Assembly (NCBI GenBank): GCA_002495645.1
Contig: DAGF01000086.1
Coordinates: 1-22,944 of the forward strand
Length of the DNA stretch: 22,944 nt
Direction: 5' to 3'
DNA from: Euryarchaeota archaeon UBA549
Lineage (GTDB): Archaea > Thermoplasmatota > Poseidoniia > Poseidoniales > Poseidoniaceae
The notes beneath the pieces are model-generated. The model was not told the DNA's origin and made no database searches. It saw only the letters and a list, made by a program, of their open reading frames with translations. Below, in pieces: positions 8,536 through 16,757 of this stretch. The stretch's first letter is position 1. Each line of letters starts with the position of its first letter. The position numbers were made by a program, and so were the translations under genes.

Positions 8536-8602
8536 GAACCTCGGACACTTCGGACGCTTTTGAAGGAACCTCTTCGCTGTGTTGCAAAGGTGGCTGAACG
8601 GT

Positions 8603-9640
8603 TCACAGTCCGTTGTAAGCAGAAATCGCTGCATCGGTCTTGGCAACGGACACTTTCCAGTCGGCTTCTGTACCCATCAACGCACGAATGGCGTCAACGT
8701 TTTCGGGGATGACATCGGATTCTTGGTGGATGGCTTGGAAGTAATACAGCGTATCGCCGTCGAGTTTAACCCCGTCTTCCCAGACAAAAATTTCGTGCAG
8801 GTCGCCCCACTTTCGGCCAATATCCCGAGCGTACTCCATGACTTCTGCCGTTGTCGTTATGTTCGTTTCCGACCCGTTCATGATGATGATGCGTGGGTTC
8901 TGGCGCCACATCTCGAGGACTGTTTTGGTTGTCAGCCCGTGCCCTTCGGGGAGGAAGGCAACGATGGAGTGGCAGTGCATCAAGGTCGTAGGGACGGCCA
9001 CGGCCATGGAATTGATGTCAATTTCCGGCTTGACCGTCATGACATCGGGGCCGTGATGCGAGGGCACCTTCAGCACCGGCTTGATGGCGTTAATCGGTCC
9101 CTTTTTCGAGTCCCCTGGGTCGGCAGCGCGACGAATCATGGTGCATTCCACCTTCAGCGAACCGCAGTGCTCGTAGAGAGGAACAAGGGTGCGGGAAAGT
9201 CCGGTGGTGTTGCACGACACAACACGGGTGCCGGCGGCGTTCATGTTTTCTGCATGGTTGGCAGAGGACGTGTAGGACATGCCCGCCATGTCATGCTTTT
9301 CCCCACCCTGGAAGATATACTTCACACCCGCTTTCACGTAGGCCTCTTTGTTGGCGGCACCAACTTTTCCAGGTGAACAATCAACCACGATGTCAGCAAC
9401 GGCGAGCAGATCATCAAGCCCGCCATGACAGGTGTAGCCGGCCGGTCCAAAGGCTGCAATTTTATCCGCATCGTTGTAGGTGCAATAGAGCGGGTAGCCC
9501 TTTCGAACAGCGAGGTCACATCCAAACGATGGGCGCGTTTTGGTGACGCCGATGATCTCCATATCGTCCTGTGCATCAACTGCATCTGCGACCCGCTTAC
9601 CGATGGTTCCGTATCCGTTGATGGCGACTTTGATGGTCAT
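8603..9640 (-). CDS. gap: Glyceraldehyde-3-phosphate dehydrogenase, archaeal type II (phosphorylating)
   Basis: A 345-residue archaeal GAPDH (NAD(P)+-dependent, EC 1.2.1.59 family) of glycolysis/gluconeogenesis in the cytoplasm. The Rossmann start MTIKVAINGYGTIGKRV, the catalytic segment SCNTTGLSRTL (nucleophile C143), RRAADPGDSKKGPINAI (171-186), HHGPDV and the MHCHS segment around H222 all match the archaeal family. The start is the ATG at 9638-9640, with GGAG and GAAGG just upstream on the minus strand. A much longer open frame to the right overlaps the divergent gene and is not part of the protein. In archaea this enzyme commonly serves gluconeogenesis. It is the first gene of the long minus-strand run and faces a divergent promoter region. 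Confidence 0.96.
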   Translation of the reverse strand: MTIKVAINGYGTIGKRVADAVDAQDDMEIIGVTKTRPSFGCDLAVRKGYPLYCTYNDADKIAAFGPAGYTCHGGLDDLLAVADIVVDCSPGKVGAANKEAYVKAGVKYIFQGGEKHDMAGMSYTSSANHAENMNAAGTRVVSCNTTGLSRTLVPLYEHCGSLKVECTMIRRAADPGDSKKGPINAIKPVLKVPSHHGPDVMTVKPEIDINSMAVAVPTTLMHCHSIVAFLPEGHGLTTKTVLEMWRQNPRIIIMNGSETNITTTAEVMEYARDIGRKWGDLHEIFVWEDGVKLDGDTLYYFQAIHQESDVIPENVDAIRALMGTEADWKVSVAKTDAAISAYNGL

Positions 9641-9776
9641 GACCTTCTCCATGCTTTGCTCATGAAGGCCGTCAATAAAGGCTTCTTCACCGCACGGATG
9701 CGTCCCGCATCGGAAATCAAAATTCGTTGGCGAAGTGAACAGCAGTGTATTTGTGTGAGGGACACGACCATGGGCC
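9641..9776. promoter_or_regulatory. Divergent intergenic region between gap and the GXGXG gene
   Basis: This 136-bp stretch has no gene and must hold the promoters for both divergent transcription units. It includes an AT-richer patch (GAAATCAAAATTCG, 9713-9726) that could serve either direction, and a compact inverted repeat GATGCG-TCC-CGCATC (9697-9711). I do not see a convincing canonical TATA box. Calling it a promoter region rests on gene orientation. Confidence 0.4.
9697..9711. repeat. Inverted repeat GATGCG-TCC-CGCATC in divergent promoter region
   Basis: A perfect 6-bp inverted repeat with a 3-bp spacer, placed centrally in the gap between gap and the GXGXG gene. Its position would suit an operator shared by both genes. 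It is short enough to occur by chance, and no partner site is visible. Confidence 0.35.
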
Positions 9777-11351
9777 ATGGCGGGTGTTTCCGAGGTCGTC
9801 TTGCGCTCGATGAACATCAACGAAAAATTGGGCCCTCGCCTCATCGCAGCGGCTGAACAGAACGCCATTCTCCGAATTGGATGGACCAATGCCGGCGACC
9901 CCGTCCCCAAAAACGGTGAGCTCGGGTTGTGTCCTGCCCTTCCTGAGGGTGCACGACTGCGTGCACTCGGTGTCCTCGGTTCGTGGGTTGCGGCTTTTGG
10001 AAGCGGCGGCTCTTTCACCCTCCAAGGAGACGCAGGAAGTTTTCTCGGGGCTGCCAATCAAGGCACGACCATCGTCTGTGAACGCATGGCTGGTCACTTC
10101 ACTGGCTACATGATGGAAAGCGGCTCCATCACCGTTCTTGACGGCAGTGGAGATGATACGGGCGCCGAAATGCGTGGCGGTCACATCATCGTGCGAGGCG
10201 CTACCGGAGCCCGCGTTGGTGGTGGCATGCACGATGGCCTCATCCTCGTTCACGGCGATGTTGGACCCGACCCCGGTGCAGGAATGACGGGAGGGCGTAT
10301 CGTCGTCAACGGACGATGCCCAGCACCGCCTCCTGGCGTGTTATTGCGTCCGCTCACCAAGAAGGAAGTCACAGAAATCAACGGCCTCATTGAAGATGAG
10401 AGCATGCACGTCCCCTCCGATGCAGTGTGTTTGGTGCCCCAAGAAGGATTGCACATCGAGTCAACTGGCTTTTCGGTCTCTTCTGATGACCTGTCCAATA
10501 TTGGTCTGACGAGTGAAGACCCACCGCTGCGTTCCTATGAAACCGTTGACACGGTTGCACTGGTTGGCCTGTCCGAGCAGGTGCAATCCCTCGCTTTGCC
10601 CCTTCCATTGCTCCCCTGCATCGATGCAGGTTCGACCATGCAGGCCACCAAGGAAAACGCAGAAACTGTTCATAATGTGTTAAACAGGCACCCAGCGCTT
10701 GTCCTTGAACAACCACGCCCTGTTGACATGTTGATGGTGGCAAAAGCAAACCTTCTGGACATCCGAGATACCCTCCCTAAAGCCGGTGGTTTTGCCATCG
10801 ACCTGCAGCACTTACCACCCATGGACGCCGAGCAACTTGACGGCCTTCTGGTTGCGTTGCGCTCCATGGCCACAGACAACGTCCCTGCTGCCTTGGTTGA
10901 GGCCATCAGCCGGGTACAAGCCCTTCACGCCCGTGCAGCCCACCATGGCATTGACCTTGCGATGGCACGAATCGAGGACGGTTCGGGCCTTTCAGAAGCC
11001 TCTGCTCTGCCAATGACAGGGCGGTCGAAAAAAGAGCATCTCGACACAGGCCAAACACAGACTGGATTCCTGCTCGGATTTGCCGCCAGCGGTCACGACC
11101 TCGCCGTCCTCATGGCGTCGGGTGTTGATGTGGTCAGTTGTGCTGCTCCGATGGCAGATACCGAGGACATTGCCTATTGGTTGCAAGGTACGCAAGAAGA
11201 CCTTGCCAGTGAACTTCGCAGAGTCGGCGTGAAGAGCATCGACATGCTTGAGCGAAAGCATCTACGGGCGCTGAACCATGAAACGGCCGCCGTAAGTGGA
11301 CTTCGGCTCGCTGGATATGAACGACCGCTCCCCCACTGGTTTGCAAGGTGA
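9777..11351 (+). CDS. GXGXG-domain / glutamate-synthase-like protein
   Basis: A 524-residue cytoplasmic protein. Residues about 80-185 form a GXGXG right-handed beta-helix as in the alpha (C-terminal) domain of glutamate synthase and in FwdC/FmdC. This shows in the repeated pattern of GTTIVCERMAGHFTG, GSITVLDGSGDDTGAEM, GGHIIVRGATGARVGGGM, DGLILVHGDVG and AGMTGGRIVVNG. The C-terminal half (about 250-524) resembles the end of the glutamate synthase FMN-domain barrel, most clearly ELRRVGVKSIDMLERKHL. However, it lacks the 3Fe-4S cysteine motif CxxxxCPVGVATQ, and no glutaminase domain is present. The order (GXGXG first) is opposite to GltB. Start choice is uncertain: ATG 9777, or ATG 9810 in frame. 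The gene overlaps the Shine-Dalgarno of pheT, so the two are probably cotranscribed. Function is unknown; an amide-transfer or redox scaffold role is only inference. Confidence 0.72.
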   Translation: MAGVSEVVLRSMNINEKLGPRLIAAAEQNAILRIGWTNAGDPVPKNGELGLCPALPEGARLRALGVLGSWVAAFGSGGSFTLQGDAGSFLGAANQGTTIVCERMAGHFTGYMMESGSITVLDGSGDDTGAEMRGGHIIVRGATGARVGGGMHDGLILVHGDVGPDPGAGMTGGRIVVNGRCPAPPPGVLLRPLTKKEVTEINGLIEDESMHVPSDAVCLVPQEGLHIESTGFSVSSDDLSNIGLTSEDPPLRSYETVDTVALVGLSEQVQSLALPLPLLPCIDAGSTMQATKENAETVHNVLNRHPALVLEQPRPVDMLMVAKANLLDIRDTLPKAGGFAIDLQHLPPMDAEQLDGLLVALRSMATDNVPAALVEAISRVQALHARAAHHGIDLAMARIEDGSGLSEASALPMTGRSKKEHLDTGQTQTGFLLGFAASGHDLAVLMASGVDVVSCAAPMADTEDIAYWLQGTQEDLASELRRVGVKSIDMLERKHLRALNHETAAVSGLRLAGYERPLPHWFAR

Positions 11352-11355
11352 GACC

Positions 11356-13104
11356 ATGCCAACCATTTCCGTCCCACAATCGCTTCTTCGGTCCTTGATG
11401 GCTCAGCAGGGATTCGAACATAATGTGGACGAGGTCAATGAGCAACTTCCGTTGCTGGGGACCGATATTGATGCGTGCACTGAAGAACTACTGGATATCG
11501 AAATTTTTCCAGACCGACCCGACCTCCTCAGCGGAGAAACCTTGGCTGTGGCCATGGCGAATTTTCTCCACAACGCGCCGGCAAAACCCCACCTTGAGGT
11601 AGGAAAAAGCGGCATCACCATGACCGTGGATGCGAGTCTGGAGTCAATCCGCCCGGTGATTTACGGAGCCGTGGTCAAGGGCGTTGACATCCCCGAAGAC
11701 GAAGAGGAGCGAGAATTGTTCATCAAGGGCTTGATGGACCACCAAGAGAAACTCCACTTCGCTCTTGGACGAGGACGTCGTCGTGCATCCATTGGTGTGC
11801 ACGACCTCGAAAAACTCGCCCCGCCTTTCCGTGTCGTATCCGTACCAGCATCCCATCGCTTTGTGCCTCTGGCCTGTGAGGAAGCCATGAGTGTCTCAGA
11901 AATTCTAGAACAGCATCCAAAGGGTGTTGATTATGCTCATTTGCTTGAGGGCATGACCGCCTACCCCATGATCCTTGACAGCAACGACGACGTGTTGTCC
12001 TTCCCCCCCATCATCAACGGCGACCACACCACCGTCACCCATGCAACCAAGGATTTCTTCATCGACGTAACGGGTTGGGACGAGCGAGCATGCGAAGCAT
12101 CGTTGATGTTGGTCTGCCTGCAGTTGGCGCAGCGCGGCGGAACCGTTCACTCTGTTGAGGTCACAACCTGTCAAGGAAAGAGCATCACCACCCCCGCTGG
12201 GCAAGGCCTTCAACACGCTGTTCCCGAAGAACTGGTGTCCCAACTGCTGGGTCGTTCGTTCACCGATGAGGAACTCAACACCGCCATTCAACGCATGGGT
12301 GGACAATTCGACGGACGACGCCCTGCCCCGTCCGACGCTCCGCAACGGTCCAACAAAATGGCCGTCGCCAGCGCCGGCACCTCCGAACTGCTGTTCACCA
12401 TGCCACGCTGGCGCTTTGACCTGCTTCATCCCGTGGATTTGGTAGAAGAATTGGCCATCGGCCACGGCTACGAAGACCTCGGCGAAGACCTACCCAAAGC
12501 CCCCCTCACCGCACAACCGAGAGAAGATAACCATCTGCGACGTCGTCTTCGAGAATCCATGCAAGGCCTCGGCATGGTGCAAATCCAATCGCTCACGCTT
12601 TCCAATGAACACGACCAATTCACCAACATGCGTTGGCAACCAAACCACGAAGTGACGACCATCACCAACCCCATCACGGTCGACCACACCATTCTGAGGC
12701 AGCACCTTCTCCCCGGCTTGTTAAAACTCCTCGCCACCAACCGCCATCACGACCTTCCACAAGCTGTTTACGAACTTGGCACGGTGGTACGAGACCACCG
12801 AAACGAGGACCGATTAGCGTTCATCACGGCGGAACGAAGTGGCGGTTTTGCAGCCGTTCGCGGTCGCATCCAAGCCCTGTGTACGGATTTGGGCGTGCAG
12901 GCATGGACCGCTGAGTCGCTTCCGCAAGGAGAAGGTCCGTGGTTGGCTGGGCGCGGTGCAAAATTGCTCATCAACGGCCAGTGGGTCGGATGTTTCGGAG
13001 AACTTGATCCCGCCATTGCTTCACACTACGACTTGCGTGTCCCACTCAACGGTGCTGAGTTGGATGTCACTGCCTTGATGGCAGCCATTGATGACCCCGT
13101 GTGA
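11356..13104 (+). CDS. pheT: Phenylalanyl-tRNA synthetase beta subunit, archaeal type
   Basis: A 582-residue PheT, the tRNA-binding and editing subunit of the (alpha-beta)2 enzyme that charges tRNA-Phe. Family features include the N-terminal ELLDIEIFPDRPDLLSGETLA segment (residues about 44-64), a B3/4 region with LHFALGRGRRRASIGVHDLEKL, the B5 domain around residues 275-350, and the catalytic-like core with RWRFDLLHPVDLVEELAIGHGYE. The C-terminus ends at a stop at 13102-13104. The ATG at 11356 is chosen because it begins the conserved N-terminus and has AAGGTGA (11345-11351) four bases upstream. That site contains the stop codon of the preceding gene. The partner pheS is not in the window. 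Confidence 0.94.
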   Translation: MPTISVPQSLLRSLMAQQGFEHNVDEVNEQLPLLGTDIDACTEELLDIEIFPDRPDLLSGETLAVAMANFLHNAPAKPHLEVGKSGITMTVDASLESIRPVIYGAVVKGVDIPEDEEERELFIKGLMDHQEKLHFALGRGRRRASIGVHDLEKLAPPFRVVSVPASHRFVPLACEEAMSVSEILEQHPKGVDYAHLLEGMTAYPMILDSNDDVLSFPPIINGDHTTVTHATKDFFIDVTGWDERACEASLMLVCLQLAQRGGTVHSVEVTTCQGKSITTPAGQGLQHAVPEELVSQLLGRSFTDEELNTAIQRMGGQFDGRRPAPSDAPQRSNKMAVASAGTSELLFTMPRWRFDLLHPVDLVEELAIGHGYEDLGEDLPKAPLTAQPREDNHLRRRLRESMQGLGMVQIQSLTLSNEHDQFTNMRWQPNHEVTTITNPITVDHTILRQHLLPGLLKLLATNRHHDLPQAVYELGTVVRDHRNEDRLAFITAERSGGFAAVRGRIQALCTDLGVQAWTAESLPQGEGPWLAGRGAKLLINGQWVGCFGELDPAIASHYDLRVPLNGAELDVTALMAAIDDPV

Positions 13105-13107
13105 GGG
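13103..13107 (+). promoter_or_regulatory. Shine-Dalgarno site deciding the GTG start of the SRAP gene
   Basis: GAGGG overlaps the pheT stop codon (TGA at 13102-13104) and lies six bases before GTG at 13114, an ideal spacing. The nearby ATG at 13108 directly abuts GAGGG with no spacing, so it cannot use this site. Starting at GTG places the family's catalytic cysteine at position 2. Confidence 0.75.
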
Positions 13108-13113
13108 ATGCTT

Positions 13114-13800
13114 GTGTGCGGTCGGTTCGCCATCTCAACACCGGTGCATGAACTGGCAAAGATGACCTCCTCGCAACCGCTTTCCGACTTGACCCCGTTT
13201 GAACCGTCCTGGAATGTTGCACCGCAAACATTCATTCCGGTAAGCACTGATGTTGGCGTCCACGGTGAGATGGACGTCCCTCGCCATTTTCGAATGATGC
13301 GCTGGGGTTTGCGACCTTCATGGTCAAAACCCTCCCAAAGAGAACCCATCAACGCCAGGAGTGAAACGATGCACGAAAAACCGATGTTCCGACGAGCCGC
13401 CAAGGCCCGTAGAGGGTTTGTTGCCGCTGATGGGTGGTATGAATGGATGACGACTCCCCAGGGCAAGGTTCCGTGGTATCATCATCGCATGGACGGTCAT
13501 CTCTCGTTGATGGCGGTGCTGTGGGAAACCTGGACGAGCAGTGAAGAGCATCTCGAATCTTGTGTGGTCCTCACCCAAGCCGCCAACGAAGACTGCAAAG
13601 AAGTTCACGACCGCATGCCCGTGCTGCTCGATTCACACGAAGTTGAGCCATGGCTCTCATCAGGTGCACTTCCTCAACAACCCGGAATTGGTGTTATTGA
13701 CCGACACCCTGTTTCGAGGGAAGTGAACAGTGCTCACAAGAACCATCCAGGCTTGGTGAAGCCACTACCCGGATTGTTTAATCAGGAATACGGCGAATAA
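13114..13800 (+). CDS. SRAP (HMCES/YedK) abasic-site DNA-protein crosslinking protein
   Basis: A 228-residue SOS-response-associated peptidase family protein. These proteins shield abasic sites in single-stranded DNA by forming a thiazolidine link through an N-terminal cysteine. From the GTG start the protein begins MCGRF, giving the essential Cys2 after Met removal. The other active-site elements are NVAPQ (N34), NARSET (N80), GWYEW (E110) and VHDRMP (H165), at spacings close to E. coli YedK. The in-frame ATG at 13108 would give MLVCGRF and bury the cysteine, so GTG is preferred. It lies 9 bp after pheT and is probably cotranscribed. Its 3' end overlaps the convergent gene by 19 bp. It acts in genome maintenance. 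Confidence 0.93.
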   Translation: MCGRFAISTPVHELAKMTSSQPLSDLTPFEPSWNVAPQTFIPVSTDVGVHGEMDVPRHFRMMRWGLRPSWSKPSQREPINARSETMHEKPMFRRAAKARRGFVAADGWYEWMTTPQGKVPWYHHRMDGHLSLMAVLWETWTSSEEHLESCVVLTQAANEDCKEVHDRMPVLLDSHEVEPWLSSGALPQQPGIGVIDRHPVSREVNSAHKNHPGLVKPLPGLFNQEYGE

Positions 13801-14243
13801 GAGCCGTCCTGATTCTTGATGTGGGGCGTCGGCTCAAAGGAACCGTCTGCACGTTGCTTGTAGTGGTAGCCATCGGTGTGATGAATCCACGAAAATGCAG
13901 CATCTTCCTTCGATGGTGGCGCCTCCTCCACGGGCCCAACATCTTCTTTTTCCACATTCTTCTGCCCGGAGGTCACCGCTTCGTCGGCGCCCTCAAAGGT
14001 TGAATCTGCTTTAGGTTGTGCTGCCGTCACGCCGTCGTAGTGAACGGACTGGTCGCTGGCTGCTTCGACTTTTTGCGAACCGTCTCCAAACAAGGCCAAG
14101 GCGTCTTTGTACGCCCCCGAATCCGCCTCAATATCTGGCCGTGCATTGGGGTCCTCGCCACGCTTGTAGACAATCGGTGCAGGAGCTGCTTCTTCGAGTT
14201 GCACCACGGCTTCCTTTTTCTTGAACGGCCAAAACGGTGGCAT
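13782..14243 (-). CDS. Small acidic hypothetical protein with DG-rich C-terminus
   Basis: A 153-residue protein I do not recognise. It begins MPPFWPFKKKE, a short hydrophobic-plus-basic N-terminus. A long acidic, Ala/Glu/Asp/Pro-rich middle (about 15-115) that looks disordered follows. The C-terminus has spaced DG units in DGYHYK, DGSFEPTP and DGSYSPY (about 124-152), preceded by SWIHH. There is no signal peptide or membrane helix. The start is the ATG at 14241-14243, the first in the frame after the divergent gap. It is convergent with the SRAP gene, sharing 19 bp at the stop ends, and divergent from the large membrane protein gene. The compositional regularity and clean placement between neighbours make it a likely real gene. 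Confidence 0.72.
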   Translation of the reverse strand: MPPFWPFKKKEAVVQLEEAAPAPIVYKRGEDPNARPDIEADSGAYKDALALFGDGSQKVEAASDQSVHYDGVTAAQPKADSTFEGADEAVTSGQKNVEKEDVGPVEEAPPSKEDAAFSWIHHTDGYHYKQRADGSFEPTPHIKNQDGSYSPYS

Positions 14244-14336
14244 GACCGTTCCATTGTCCCTTTCTTCATGAAGCCACCGACACCTGATTGTCCATCAAAG
14301 GGAGTGATTGATAGGGGAGAGCGACGACCATGAAGC
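14244..14336. promoter_or_regulatory. Divergent intergenic region before the large membrane protein gene
   Basis: This 93-bp stretch between two divergent genes must carry promoter elements for both. It contains a perfect 10-bp palindrome CTTCATGAAG (14264-14273) and an A/G-rich stretch ATAGGGGAGAG upstream of the plus-strand start. No convincing TATA box is visible, so the call rests on orientation. Confidence 0.36.
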
Positions 14337-16748
14337 ATGAGGTGGGCGTTTCTCATCGCCGTGTTCATCTCACACCTCGCCTTTCCCATCGTATCGGGTT
14401 TGGGAACCGAAGAGGCACGCGATGGCGAATTGATGTCGTTCACAGCACCCAGTGAAATCTATGTTCACCGCAACGAAACGATCAGCACCTACATCACGGT
14501 GCACAACAAGGCCGACCAAAATCAAGCCTTTACCGTTGAGCCTCTGTCGTTGCCGGGCTCATTGAGCACGGTAGGGTTGCCAAAAAGCGAACTCTTGGTG
14601 CCCAATCATCTCAAGCAAATGGCGTTCGGTCTCCGAGCGGACGCCACCGCTGCATTGCAAGACTACACGGTCTCGTTTTCAATCACCAGCGACCTTGATA
14701 CGTCCTTGAACGAAACGGTTGAGATGACCGTTCATGTCGTACCGTGGTCGAACCTCTCGTTTGGGGTTGACGATTACATCGCCTTTACAGTTGATGAATT
14801 GGTTCGTACCTCGGTCGCCGTGAACGTGACGAACAACGCCACCTCCACCGATGATGTCACCTTCAACCTCTACACCTCCTCAGGATGGAATTGGGGGTGG
14901 AGCATGGAGGACACGAACGGAACAGAGGCTTACATCACCATGGCGCCAAACACGCTCTCCTATGTCTATCTCTGGGTGGATGTACCTCCGGTCATCGATG
15001 GCGCCCCCCTTGCAGACACCGGCCCAAGGTTTACTCTCTCTGCAATATCGGGTCTTGACAAAGCTGTTTCAACATGGAACTTTGACCTCTTGATGAACGA
15101 AAAGAGAAACGTCAGCATTGACTCCATAGGGGCTGCAGCCGAGGTGGCTCCCAACCAAGACGTGCGCGTCAATGCTGTCGTGCGAAACGTTGGAAACACG
15201 CCCAACACCCTCAACATCACGCTCCAAGGCCTAACCGCTGGGGGCGACCCGCTTCCAAGCACGAGTCCCGCCGACCGATTCAACGCAAGCGGTTGGGTCG
15301 TCGCCCTGTTCGGCGGTTTGGAAGATGTCGTCCTCCAACCCAACGAATCACGAACCATTGAAATCGGGTTCCAGGCCCCAAATGAGTTCCAAGGCGAGAT
15401 GAATGTTGAGTTGCAGGTGTTTGCCAGTGGTGCGAAAGCCAACACCCTCAAGGTCAAAACAAAGGCCATCATCAACCGAACCTCCTCGGCAGACCTCACA
15501 TATGTTGCAAATGGATGTCAAGCCATCATCCCAAACCAGACATGCGATGTGGTTCTCAGCGTCCAAAACACAGGGAATTCATACAACTTCTTCCTCTTGC
15601 GAGACGGGGGAACGACCGACGGATTCAGTCTTGGTCTTCCAAGCGAGTCACTCTTGCTCCAGCCAAACGAAATGAAAACATTCGCGACAGCGACACTCCA
15701 AGCATCTGGCGAAGCCATGGCCTTCACGCTCGGAACATCGACGATTGAAGTGGTGGACGACACCGGTGAAACCGTTGACCAAGTCACGGTCTCAATGAAA
15801 GTTGCACCCGTCATCAACTGGAGTTTCCGAAACGTAGAGGAGCAGGTCAATGCTAAGGGAAGATTATCCATCGCTATGGAAGTTCGCAACGAAGGAAACG
15901 CCGTTGACGGCTTGACGGTGCAACTCCAATCCAGTCACGCCGTTGACATGGGCTTCATCCCACCCGACATCGCTGTTTACGAAGATGGTGTTGAGTTCCC
16001 CCGTTCCTTTGAAATCAACGACATTCCGCTCAATTCAAACTTCACCATACGAGCCTGGGTTCAACTTCCTCAAGACCAAACGAGTAATGGCACCGTCTAC
16101 ATCAACACCACCATTCGTTCCCGGCTCTCGCCAGAACTCCCGTTTATTCACACGAGCACAGGTGAGTACCTCGGTGTTGAGTGGCAACCCCAGCCCGACT
16201 CTGACGAAGGTATTGATTGGGGTGGCATGGCCAACACTGTTGGCCTCTACGTCAAGGCTTGGTGGGGTGTGGTTGTCTGTATCCTCTTGGCAGGTGTCAT
16301 CATCTACAAGGCGGTCATCGACCGAGAACGACGCCTCGAACACGAAGGCACAATGCCCTACCAGCAAACAGAAACTTCGGCCGATGATTGGATGAGCCAA
16401 TACGGGGAAAAGGAAGTGGCTGAACTTCCACCGGCACCCGTACAGCCCACCCAAAGTGTCCCCAAGGAAACCTACGAAGCCATGTTCCGCCACCAACACG
16501 GTGCGGCTCAGCCAAGCCAAGCCCCCGTTGATACCAACCTCGTCTCCGCTGCAACCATCGTGCTCGATGCACGCACAGAGGAAGCCAACAAATCGCAGGC
16601 GGATGCCATGCTGGTTTCGCTCCAAGCGGGCGAGCGGCATCAACCACTCGCAGAAAACGATCAACTCTTGCCCAAGCAAGAAACAAACACGCCACTCCCA
16701 GAGGTGAACAATTCACCCGATGAACCGGTGGACGATTTGGAATTTTGA
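14337..16748 (+). CDS. Type I membrane protein with Ig-like (NEW3-type) ectodomain repeats
   Basis: An 803-residue surface protein. A signal peptide (MRWAFLIAVFISHLAFPIVSG) leads into a large ectodomain (about 25-635) of beta-sandwich repeats. The recurrent NVGNTPNTLNITL, NTGNSYNFFLL and NEGNAVDGLTVQL segments are typical of NEW3/alpha-galactosidase-associated or CARDB-like Ig folds. The ectodomain holds about 16 Asn-X-Ser/Thr sequons, consistent with archaeal N-glycosylation. One membrane helix (WWGVVVCILLAGVIIYKAVI, about 642-661) is followed by basic RERR and a roughly 140-residue acidic, Gln/Pro-rich cytoplasmic tail. No enzymatic motif is visible. Adhesion, cell-surface scaffolding or substrate binding is inference. 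rnhB follows after only 9 bp, so they are likely cotranscribed. The repeat style resembles the giant protease in this window. Confidence 0.86.
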   Translation: MRWAFLIAVFISHLAFPIVSGLGTEEARDGELMSFTAPSEIYVHRNETISTYITVHNKADQNQAFTVEPLSLPGSLSTVGLPKSELLVPNHLKQMAFGLRADATAALQDYTVSFSITSDLDTSLNETVEMTVHVVPWSNLSFGVDDYIAFTVDELVRTSVAVNVTNNATSTDDVTFNLYTSSGWNWGWSMEDTNGTEAYITMAPNTLSYVYLWVDVPPVIDGAPLADTGPRFTLSAISGLDKAVSTWNFDLLMNEKRNVSIDSIGAAAEVAPNQDVRVNAVVRNVGNTPNTLNITLQGLTAGGDPLPSTSPADRFNASGWVVALFGGLEDVVLQPNESRTIEIGFQAPNEFQGEMNVELQVFASGAKANTLKVKTKAIINRTSSADLTYVANGCQAIIPNQTCDVVLSVQNTGNSYNFFLLRDGGTTDGFSLGLPSESLLLQPNEMKTFATATLQASGEAMAFTLGTSTIEVVDDTGETVDQVTVSMKVAPVINWSFRNVEEQVNAKGRLSIAMEVRNEGNAVDGLTVQLQSSHAVDMGFIPPDIAVYEDGVEFPRSFEINDIPLNSNFTIRAWVQLPQDQTSNGTVYINTTIRSRLSPELPFIHTSTGEYLGVEWQPQPDSDEGIDWGGMANTVGLYVKAWWGVVVCILLAGVIIYKAVIDRERRLEHEGTMPYQQTETSADDWMSQYGEKEVAELPPAPVQPTQSVPKETYEAMFRHQHGAAQPSQAPVDTNLVSAATIVLDARTEEANKSQADAMLVSLQAGERHQPLAENDQLLPKQETNTPLPEVNNSPDEPVDDLEF

Positions 16749-16757
16749 GGGGAAAAC

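Noticed and set aside
8536..8646. N-terminal extension of the giant protease
   Set aside because: It overlaps the 3' end of gap and precedes a clean signal peptide that starts at the ATG at 8535.
8579..9376. Plus-strand open frame of 265 codons opposite gap
   Set aside because: It is antisense to a highly conserved enzyme gene, and its protein shows no motif.
9641..10057. Long N-terminal extension of GAPDH
   Set aside because: It overlaps the divergent gene's coding sequence, and the archaeal GAPDH family begins at MTIKVAINGYG.
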